Source: a virus. Taken from it: 28,586 bases of DNA. Below, one piece after another: positions 1 through 4,422 of this stretch. Position numbers and translations under genes: made by a program. The notes below the pieces were generated by a model, which worked only from the letters and a program-made list of their open reading frames with translations, had not been told where the DNA came from and did not search any database. Each line of letters starts with the position of its first letter. The first letter of the stretch is position 1. The stretch spans positions 1 through 28,586 of IMG/VR virus record IMGVR_UViG_3300028800_000625; one strand, 5' to 3'.

Positions 1-129
1 GTAGGCTGCTGCGTTGGCTGCGTGGGGGGATGCTGCGGATGCTGCGTTGGCTGCTGCGTTGACTGCGTTGGCTGCGTAGGCTGCGTAGACTGTGTTGACT
101 GCGTTGGCTGCTGCGTTGGCTGCGTCATC
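1..129 (-). repeat. Degenerate in-frame GCWGCCWAC-type coding repeat
   Basis: On the minus strand the codons GCA, GCC, AAC, TAC and GTC recur in a 9-base pattern (Ala-Ala-Asn or Ala-Ala-Tyr), with extra GCA codons inserted at intervals. On the plus strand it reads as ggctgcgtt/ggctgcgta. It lies entirely inside the 3' part of the Imm-5-like gene and stays in frame. The periodicity suggests growth by replication slippage. Confidence 0.85.
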
Positions 130-459
130 AACCTCTTTTAGGGTTATCTTGCCATCGAGAAACAATCCAGCGGCCTCAATTGCTGTTCGCGGTCGCTTAT
201 CGTCTGGATACTGCTTTTCAAAATAAGGCAAGCATTCCAGAGCAAAGTCAATGGCCATGCGCTGCGCATACCGCTTCCCGTCTACAGTGGTGGCTCCCAA
301 CGCCCATATTGCGTGCTGCAAACCGTTGGACTTGAGGATGTGCGCCAGCGAGATATTCTTATCCTCGCTCTGCGTCTTCGGCAGACTGGCCGTCAGTGTG
401 GCAAGTCCCGCATTGCAAGCGTCCGCTTTGCGGAGTAGAGCTAGTGTCGTGTAGAGCAT
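1..459 (-). CDS. Imm-5-like protein with Ala/Asn/Tyr repeat tail (3' end outside window)
   Basis: The frame reads from an ATG at 459 down to base 1 with no stop, so 153 residues are seen and the C-terminus lies beyond the window. The first 110 residues look like a compact helical domain; the segment around ALECLPYFEKQYPDDKRPR followed by AIEAAGLFLDGKITLKEV resembles, from memory, the putative immunity (Imm-5-like) family found in phages and bacterial accessory regions. Residues 111-153 are almost only Ala, Asn, Tyr, Val and Ser in an AAN/AAY pattern, which is also typical of that family. The start is preceded by AAGGTAGGTAAG. It is the last visible gene of a four-gene minus-strand group that diverges from the virion genes. 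Its function is not known; 'immunity' is a family label and nothing here shows what it would protect against. Confidence 0.72.
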   Translation of the reverse strand, partial: MLYTTLALLRKADACNAGLATLTASLPKTQSEDKNISLAHILKSNGLQHAIWALGATTVDGKRYAQRMAIDFALECLPYFEKQYPDDKRPRTAIEAAGLFLDGKITLKEVDDAANAAANAVNTVYAAYAANAVNAAANAASAASPHAANAAAY

Positions 460-475
460 GGCTTACCTACCTTAT

Positions 476-489
476 CGACGGCTCCGTCG
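476..489. other. 14-base near-perfect palindrome between two minus-strand genes
   Basis: The sequence CGACGGCTCCGTCG is self-complementary apart from the central two bases, giving a stem of CGACG/CGTCG. It lies about 17 bases upstream of the ATG at 459, next to the ribosome binding region. It could be a weak hairpin modulating translation or a protein-binding site, but no T run follows, so it is not an obvious terminator. The rest of 460-561 shows no gene. Confidence 0.3.
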
Positions 490-561
490 GCGGTTGTGGT
501 GCGTTAGGATGCTATACGGCACGCACAACTGCCGTGCGGATATTGCTTATCTGCTCTCCGG

Positions 562-717
562 TTATGACAAATTGAACGCGCTGCGCAACGCCTCTGCCGC
601 GCTATGGAACAGGCGAACGTCTTGTGAATCGTCACGGCCCTCAGCTGCTTCTGCCGCGGCCTCCAAAGCTTCACGTGCCTGTTTGATTGCTTCCGTCTGC
701 TGTTCATAAGGTGTCAT
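562..717 (-). CDS. Small helical Ala/Glu-rich protein, unknown function
   Basis: This gene encodes 51 residues. The ATG at 717 is preceded by GAGGAAAGGAAACAG, a good ribosome binding site, which decides the start although the frame is open further upstream. The sequence starts MTPYEQQTEAIKQAREALE and is dominated by Ala, Glu and charged residues, so it should form one or two amphipathic helices or a short coiled coil. No catalytic motif is visible. It lies between the 61-residue gene at 773-958 and the Imm-5-like gene, on the same strand, and is probably cotranscribed with them. I do not recognise a family. Confidence 0.68.
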   Translation of the reverse strand: MTPYEQQTEAIKQAREALEAAAEAAEGRDDSQDVRLFHSAAEALRSAFNLS

Positions 718-772
718 TCTGTTTCCTTTCCTCATTTGGTGCTTCGTGAGTCCAGACATGGAGGGTCTAGAG

Positions 773-958
773 CTATACGGGATCGGTTGCAAACTGGTTG
801 AAGTCGTAACCGCTTCCGTCGTCATACATGGGCACATCGAGCAGACCGGCGAGGATGCGGGTTGCCTCATCGTGCGCTGGCCTATTGCGGCAACAGTCAC
901 AGCCCTCAGAACGCATGTAATCGGCTACCGCTTGTCTGATTCTCTCGTCCTTTTTCAT
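773..958 (-). CDS. Small conserved-looking phage protein with a CxCC motif
   Basis: This gene encodes 61 residues. It begins MKKDERIRQAVADYMRSEG, then has the cysteine cluster CDCC at residues 20-23, a His at 29, and a C-terminal acidic aromatic stretch around PMYDDGSGYDFNQF. The ATG at 958 is preceded by AGAGAGGCAATCAA. From memory, similar 50-70 residue proteins with a C-x-C-C cluster and a YDDGSGYDF-like tail occur in environmental phages, without assigned function. The cysteines could bind a metal, but four closely spaced ligands are not shown. It belongs to the divergent minus-strand group of small accessory or early genes. Confidence 0.72.
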   Translation of the reverse strand: MKKDERIRQAVADYMRSEGCDCCRNRPAHDEATRILAGLLDVPMYDDGSGYDFNQFATDPV

Positions 959-1079
959 TTGATTGCCTCTCTGTGCTACTCCGTTAGGCTGCTACTGCGA
1001 TGGGCCGGGGAACCGCCGTCTCTTGGTCGGGAAACATGGCGAAAAGCTGGAAGGTGCTGATCGTGGATTTGCTCACTTT

Positions 1080-1430
1080 TCATCCCTGCTCTTTCGGGTT
1101 GATTTCGGGGAGAAACGAGCCGACTATCTCACGAAGGTCGGCGGGAACTTTGGGGTCGTTATAAGCAACGCGCAGGAGGTCAAGGTGCACCTTGTGCTGG
1201 TTCTGGCGAGGGCGTCCGCTATCAGTGAATCCGGAAGCTGCAACGTCTTCCGCCATGTTGCGCCGAGTGGCTGCTACACGGCTGTTGAATCCGCGAATCG
1301 TCAAGAGGGCGCGGCGTCCGGCGCTGTCCAATTGATCGTCAGTGAACCGCTTTGCACCACTCACGAAGGGGTGCATGGTTACGGTTCTGATGGCTGTGTG
1401 ATTGCTGGCTGTGGTGGTCGCTGTCTTCAT
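1080..1430 (-). CDS. Unknown basic protein, first gene of the minus-strand group
   Basis: This gene encodes 116 residues. I start it at the ATG at 1430 because GGAGACGGCAAA precedes it and because a promoter-like TTGACA/TAATCT pair at 1472-1500 would begin transcription near 1465, which makes a start at the upstream TTG (1484) impossible for that transcript. The protein has a Thr/Ala/Ser-rich N-terminus, a basic middle (RGFNSRVAATRRN) and a C-terminal helical section ending LREIVGSFLPEINPKEQG. No domain is recognised. Basic charge would suit nucleic-acid binding, but that is only inference. It is the promoter-proximal gene, so it may be expressed early. Confidence 0.62.
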   Translation of the reverse strand: MKTATTTASNHTAIRTVTMHPFVSGAKRFTDDQLDSAGRRALLTIRGFNSRVAATRRNMAEDVAASGFTDSGRPRQNQHKVHLDLLRVAYNDPKVPADLREIVGSFLPEINPKEQG

Positions 1431-1471
1431 TTTGCCGTCTCCGGGAGGCTGGTTGCCTCTGATCTGTATGT

Positions 1472-1500
1472 AGATTAGTAGCAACCTTGTGCAATGTCAA
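1472..1500 (-). promoter_or_regulatory. Sigma70-like promoter for the minus-strand gene group
   Basis: On the minus strand TTGACA (plus positions 1495-1500) is a perfect -35 box. It is followed after exactly 17 bases by TAATCT (1472-1477), a moderate -10 box. Transcription would start near 1465, 35 bases before the ATG at 1430. The perfect -35 and ideal spacing support it; the -10 matches the consensus at only three positions. Confidence 0.5.
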
Positions 1501-1524
1501 ACAATATCGTACTATATGGCACAA
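1487..1524. promoter_or_regulatory. Divergent control region with nested inverted repeats
   Basis: TTGTGC at 1487-1492 and GCACAA at 1519-1524 form an inverted repeat. Inside it, ATATCGTACTATAT (1504-1517) is a 14-base palindrome with one mismatched pair. The core reads GTACTAT on the plus strand (1509-1515) and GTACGAT on the minus strand (1506-1512), both resembling the -10 boxes seen before other genes here. It therefore looks like overlapping divergent promoters under an operator. Nothing else gene-like is seen between 1431 and 1624. Confidence 0.4.
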
Positions 1525-1612
1525 TAACATGCTACGTTGTCTAAGTTACCGATAACACTAGTGAGCATCTATGCCGTTGATACTAAGTCCAGACCTAGAC
1601 TTGCGCTTAGGG

Positions 1613-1618
1613 TACAAT
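1613..1618 (+). promoter_or_regulatory. -10 box (TACAAT) six bases before the small terminase ATG
   Basis: TACAAT ends six bases before the ATG at 1625, so transcription would begin at or next to the start codon and give a leaderless mRNA. No clear -35 box lies at the usual distance, and the only Shine-Dalgarno-like bases (AGGG) sit too far upstream. The same arrangement recurs at 2132, 4410 and 11505. Confidence 0.45.
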
Positions 1619-1624
1619 TCAGCA

Positions 1625-2128
1625 ATGGCAAAAGTTGGCAGACCGAGCAGCTACGCCCCAGAGAGAGCAGAGATTGTCCTCCAGCGGATGTATACGGGCG
1701 AGAGCATACGCTCCATTTGCCGCTCACCTGGGATGCCTGAGTACGAGACTATCTCAACATGGCGTATCCGCAATCCTGATTTTGCCACACAGTACGCGCA
1801 CGCGAGACGGGCACAAGTTGAGGCAAGGATTGAGGATGCAACGGAAATGCTGCTCAAGACTCCGATGTGCAGCGTGCCTGATCCTGACGGCGGGGTGAGT
1901 GAGCGCGTAGACGGGGCGGCAGTGCAACTACTGCGTACTCGCGTTGACCTGGCCAAGTGGGAGGCAAGCAAGCTGCTGCGTGGGCTGCATACTGTTGACA
2001 ACAAACCCGCACCGCTGGATTACGGTGACAAGGTACAGACAGAGATCAGCGGGCCGGACGGTGGGCCTCTTGAGGTTAGTTTGGCTGCCAGCATCTCGCA
2101 GGCCCGGAAGCGTGTGGGGATTGAGTGA
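1625..2128 (+). CDS. terS: Terminase small subunit
   Basis: This 167-residue protein should recognise phage DNA at the packaging start site and recruit the large terminase. The N-terminus has the GRPSSY signature (residues 5-10), common in this small terminase type, followed by a helix-turn-helix region at about 16-53 with SIRSICRSPGMPEYETISTW. A helical oligomerisation segment rich in Arg, Ala and Glu follows (about 54-115), and the C-terminal 50 residues are less ordered. It lies two genes upstream of the large terminase, as expected. An in-frame ATG exists at 1571, but GRP close to the N-terminus and the TACAAT box just upstream favour 1625. The subunit call is firm; the leaderless start is inference. 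Confidence 0.88.
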   Translation: MAKVGRPSSYAPERAEIVLQRMYTGESIRSICRSPGMPEYETISTWRIRNPDFATQYAHARRAQVEARIEDATEMLLKTPMCSVPDPDGGVSERVDGAAVQLLRTRVDLAKWEASKLLRGLHTVDNKPAPLDYGDKVQTEISGPDGGPLEVSLAASISQARKRVGIE

Positions 2129-2131
2129 GTG

Positions 2132-2137
2132 TACTAT
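2132..2137 (+). promoter_or_regulatory. -10 box (TACTAT) six bases before the zinc-ribbon gene ATG
   Basis: GTGTACTAT lies in the 15-base gap after the small terminase stop. The TACTAT box ends six bases before the ATG at 2144. No Shine-Dalgarno precedes that ATG, so a leaderless transcript is plausible. No good -35 box is seen. Confidence 0.4.
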
Positions 2138-2143
2138 TAGTGC

Positions 2144-2386
2144 ATGAGCGTACTAATGGTGCAAGCGTGGCGATGTGACCGATGTGGGCACGTATGGCTC
2201 GCAGACTCCAAACCCAAGCGATGCGCCAAGTGCAAGAAGATCACGTGGGACAAGGATGGGGCGGTATCTCAGATGGCAGAGCCGTCGGTTGTGGTTGCGA
2301 AAGCCGATGAGAGGGTTGGTTCGAGTCCGGCCCGCTCCACTAAACCTAATCACGGCATCAACTGCCGGTGCTGGCAATGCAAATGA
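2144..2386 (+). CDS. Small zinc-ribbon protein with tRNA-derived middle segment
   Basis: This gene encodes 80 residues. Residues 11-30 hold a zinc-ribbon pattern, CDRC at 11-14 and CAKC at 27-30, followed by KKITWDKDG, a common layout for very small phage zinc-ribbon proteins. Residues 39-66 are the in-frame translation of a tRNA-like sequence (separate entry). The last residues are again Cys-rich (NCRCWQCK, cysteines 74, 76 and 79). The gene starts 15 bases after the small terminase and its TGA overlaps the large terminase ATG (ATGA, 2383-2386), so translation of the two is probably coupled. The role is unknown; position between the terminase subunits suggests nucleic-acid binding. An alternative start is the ATG at codon 5. 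Confidence 0.75.
   Translation: MSVLMVQAWRCDRCGHVWLADSKPKRCAKCKKITWDKDGAVSQMAEPSVVVAKADERVGSSPARSTKPNHGINCRCWQCK
2258..2339 (+). other. tRNA-like sequence inside the zinc-ribbon gene (possible tRNA pseudogene)
   Basis: A cloverleaf can be drawn over 82 bases. The acceptor stem GGGGCGG (2258-2264) pairs with CCGCTCC (2332-2338) over seven pairs including one G-T. The D arm reads TCTC/GAGC around AGATGGCA, with three of four pairs. The anticodon stem GTCGG (2284-2288) pairs with CCGAT (2304-2308). The T arm GTTGG/CCGGC encloses the canonical loop TTCGAGT (2320-2326), and the discriminator is A2339, with no CCA encoded. The oddity is the anticodon loop of 15 bases: TTGTGGT, which would be a normal GTG (His) loop, plus eight extra bases TGCGAAAG. 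It is more likely a degenerate or captured tRNA than a working one, and G-1/C73 expected for tRNA-His are absent. Confidence 0.5.
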
Positions 2387-3924
2387 GCGAGCAACTTCTC
2401 AGGACGGACATAGGGCGGTTCTGCCGCGATCCTTTAGGTTATGCGATGTATGCTTTCCCTTGGCAAGAGCAGGGGGAGCTTTCCGACTCATCCGGCCCGC
2501 GCCAGTGGCAGCGTGACGTGCTGGCGGAGATTGGCGCACACCTTCAGTCTGATACGTGGGCAACCCCGCTACAGCTTGCGATTGCATCTGGGCACGGCAT
2601 CGGCAAGACTGCGCTGATTGCGATGGCGTGCAAGTGGGCAGTTGATACCTGCGAGGATTGCCGCGTGGTGGTTACGGCAAACACAGAGAGTCAGCTACAG
2701 ACCAAGACCTGGCCGGAGGTTTGCAAGTGGTTTGGGATGTCGATAACAACTCACTGGTTCAACGTGGGCGCGACGACAATCAGCGTCAAGGACAAAGAGC
2801 ATGAGCGGCTGTGGCGCATCGACCGCATTGCGTGGTCTGAGAACAACACAGAGGCATTCGCTGGGCTGCACAACAGGGGCAAGCGCATCCTGGTCGTGTA
2901 CGATGAGGCTTCGGCAATCTCTGACAAGATTTGGGAGGTCACAGAGGGCGCACTGACTGACGAGAACACTGAAATCATTTGGCTGGCGTTCGGCAACCCT
3001 ACTAAGAACACGGGGCGATTTAGGGAATGCTTTGGACGGTACAAGCATCGCTGGACAACGCGGCACATCGACTCGCGTGGCATCGAAGGCACGAACAAAG
3101 AGCAGTTAGACAAGTGGGTTGCAGACTATGGAGAAGACTCCGATTTTGTTAGGGTTAGGGTCAAGGGAGAGTTCCCCCGCGCTGGGGGGAATCAGTTTAT
3201 CCCAGCTGATATTGTGTCTGCGGCCCGCAAACGCATGTTGCCGATTGAGACTTATGAGCGGATGCCAAAGATCATCTCGTGCGATGTAGCGCGGTTTGGT
3301 GACGACAGAACGATCATCGGACTGCGCCAGGGGTTGCGATGGCAGACTCTAGCAAAGCTGCGCGGCCAGGATGCAGTCAACGTGGCTGGTCACATCCAAG
3401 AGCAGATCGTGTTGCACAAAGCTCGCATGGTCGTGATAGACGGAGACGGCAACGGTGGGCCGGTCGTGGACATTCTGAGAAAGAACATGGTCGCATGGGT
3501 CAAGCAACCCGAACACCGGCTAGTGGAGTTTCATGGTGGCGCAAGACCTGCCGATCCTGATATGTATTTCAACCGGAGGGCTGAGGTTTGGGGGTTGATG
3601 AAGGGATGGCTGAATGGTGGGGGCGACATTCCCGACGATCCAGAACTTGAGATGGATTTGACCACGCCGGAGTACGGATTCAGCGGCAAGAACCAGATTC
3701 AGCTTGAGAAGAAGGACGACATGAAGAAGCGGGGGATGTCGTCGCCGGACGATGGAGACTGTTTGGCAATGTCGTTTGCGTTCAATGCGCCAGCGAAGAC
3801 GCACCGTGAAAAAGTGGAGGAGGAATTGGCGGCGACCCCTGATCCGATAGCGAACTACCTGATACAATTGCGGGAGCACGCAAGGCAGGAGAAGCAGGCT
3901 GACGGGGGAGAGTGGTGGACGTGA
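2383..3924 (+). CDS. terL: Terminase large subunit (ATPase-nuclease)
   Basis: This 513-residue protein is the packaging motor that pumps DNA through the portal and cuts concatemers. Walker A is GHGIGKT at residues 70-76, and Walker B is ILVVYDEA with Asp174-Glu175. The coupling-type segment IIWLAFGNPTK follows. The RNase H-like nuclease domain shows three acidic sites: Asp301 in ISCDVARFGDD, Asp353 in VVIDGDGNG, and Asp459 in DDGDCLAM. Length and motif order are normal for the family. I start it at the ATG at 2383, whose ATGA overlaps the preceding stop; ATG 2377 and GTG 2368 are alternatives. No clear Shine-Dalgarno is visible, so coupling to the zinc-ribbon gene is likely. All key residues appear intact. 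Confidence 0.95.
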   Translation: MSEQLLRTDIGRFCRDPLGYAMYAFPWQEQGELSDSSGPRQWQRDVLAEIGAHLQSDTWATPLQLAIASGHGIGKTALIAMACKWAVDTCEDCRVVVTANTESQLQTKTWPEVCKWFGMSITTHWFNVGATTISVKDKEHERLWRIDRIAWSENNTEAFAGLHNRGKRILVVYDEASAISDKIWEVTEGALTDENTEIIWLAFGNPTKNTGRFRECFGRYKHRWTTRHIDSRGIEGTNKEQLDKWVADYGEDSDFVRVRVKGEFPRAGGNQFIPADIVSAARKRMLPIETYERMPKIISCDVARFGDDRTIIGLRQGLRWQTLAKLRGQDAVNVAGHIQEQIVLHKARMVVIDGDGNGGPVVDILRKNMVAWVKQPEHRLVEFHGGARPADPDMYFNRRAEVWGLMKGWLNGGGDIPDDPELEMDLTTPEYGFSGKNQIQLEKKDDMKKRGMSSPDDGDCLAMSFAFNAPAKTHREKVEEELAATPDPIANYLIQLREHARQEKQADGGEWWT

Positions 3925-4088
3925 CCAAGAACTTTCCGATGAGCGATAACGAGTTGTCAATCCTTCAGGAACTGTTTTATGCCGAGCGCGAGGAAAGCAG
4001 ACTGGAAGGGGATGCTATGGCCTTGTTTCGCAGGGTTTTGATTGCCCGTGGGATGAGTGCAGAAAAAGCGGAGGCGATGCCAGGATGA
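3921..4088 (+). CDS. Small unknown protein coupled to the large terminase
   Basis: This gene encodes 55 residues. It starts at a GTG whose GTGA overlaps the large terminase stop (3921-3924), with GGGGGAG about ten bases upstream. The protein is helical and charged (SILQELFYAEREESRLEGDAM in two pieces), followed by MALFRRVLIARGMSAEKAEAM. No motif is recognised. An ATG seven codons in (3939) is an alternative start. Its end overlaps the next tiny gene by four bases. Overlapping junctions on both sides and the lack of any stop in the frame support a real gene despite its size. Confidence 0.6.
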   Translation: MTKNFPMSDNELSILQELFYAEREESRLEGDAMALFRRVLIARGMSAEKAEAMPG

Positions 4089-4186
4089 TCTTCTACGTTG
4101 GGTTGGGGGCTGGACTGCTCATCGGGTACCTTGTGGCATACTTCACTCACCGCCCACATCGTGATGCGCGGGGAAGGTTCAAATGA
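4085..4186 (+). CDS. 33-residue single-span membrane microprotein
   Basis: The ATG overlaps the preceding stop (ATGA, 4085-4088) and the TGA overlaps the following ATG (4183-4186). The protein has one hydrophobic segment at residues 2-19 (IFYVGLGAGLLIGYLVAYF without charges) and a basic tail (THRPHRDARGRFK), so the tail should face the cytoplasm by the positive-inside rule. GGAGG lies about ten bases upstream. Small membrane proteins at this locus are known in phages but their role is unclear; it is too short to call a holin. Confidence 0.55.
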   Translation: MIFYVGLGAGLLIGYLVAYFTHRPHRDARGRFK

Positions 4187-4404
4187 TCCAGCGATGGAAG
4201 GCTGCACTTCGCATGTGGCTGGTCGATTTGGTACGCGATGCCGTGCGCATTGAGTTGCTGGAATACACCTACATCAGAACCAATCCGCCTGTAGCCGTGA
4301 AGCCAAAACCTCCAGTTGTGCCAGCCGTGACCGAGCCATCGTTTGAACAGATGCAGGCGCAGGCAATTGAAGCACAAACGAAGTTCTACGCGCCAAAAGA
4401 ATAG
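4183..4404 (+). CDS. Small protein with proline-rich centre, unknown
   Basis: This gene encodes 73 residues. Its ATG overlaps the preceding TGA and is preceded by GGGGAAGG with good spacing. Residues 1-35 form a basic/hydrophobic helix (MIQRWKAALRMWLVDLVRDA), residues 38-55 are rich in Pro, Val and Lys (PPVAVKPKPPVVPAV), and the C-terminus is a polar helix with Gln, Glu and Ala. The layout of anchor, stiff linker and helix could suit a small accessory or connector protein, but no family is recognised. It ends 18 bases before the portal ATG. Confidence 0.62.
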   Translation: MIQRWKAALRMWLVDLVRDAVRIELLEYTYIRTNPPVAVKPKPPVVPAVTEPSFEQMQAQAIEAQTKFYAPKE

Positions 4405-4409
4405 CGTGG

Positions 4410-4418
4410 TACGATAAT
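4410..4418 (+). promoter_or_regulatory. Extended -10 box before the portal gene
   Basis: TGGTACGATAAT spans 4407-4418. Read as TG-G-TACGAT it is an extended -10 box ending seven bases before the portal ATG at 4423. No Shine-Dalgarno fits that ATG, so a leaderless portal mRNA is possible. No good -35 box is present. Confidence 0.42.
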
Positions 4419-4422
4419 CCCG

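Noticed and set aside
1-129. Short direct repeats resembling a CRISPR array
   Set aside because: There are no unique spacers of constant length; the repeats are an in-frame 9-base codon pattern inside a protein gene.
718-900. 61-codon upstream extension of the minus-strand gene at 562-717
   Set aside because: The extension overlaps the 61-residue gene at 773-958 and the internal ATG has a strong ribosome binding site.
963-1478. 171-codon open frame on the plus strand
   Set aside because: It lies opposite the better supported minus-strand gene at 1080-1430, has no good ribosome binding site and no family-like sequence.
1571-1624. Upstream start for the small terminase
   Set aside because: The extra 18 residues do not look like the family start, and the GRP motif near the N-terminus fits the ATG at 1625.
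2258-2339. Calling an ordinary tRNA-His gene
   Set aside because: The anticodon loop is 15 bases, G-1 and C73 are missing and CCA is not encoded, so a functional tRNA-His cannot be claimed.
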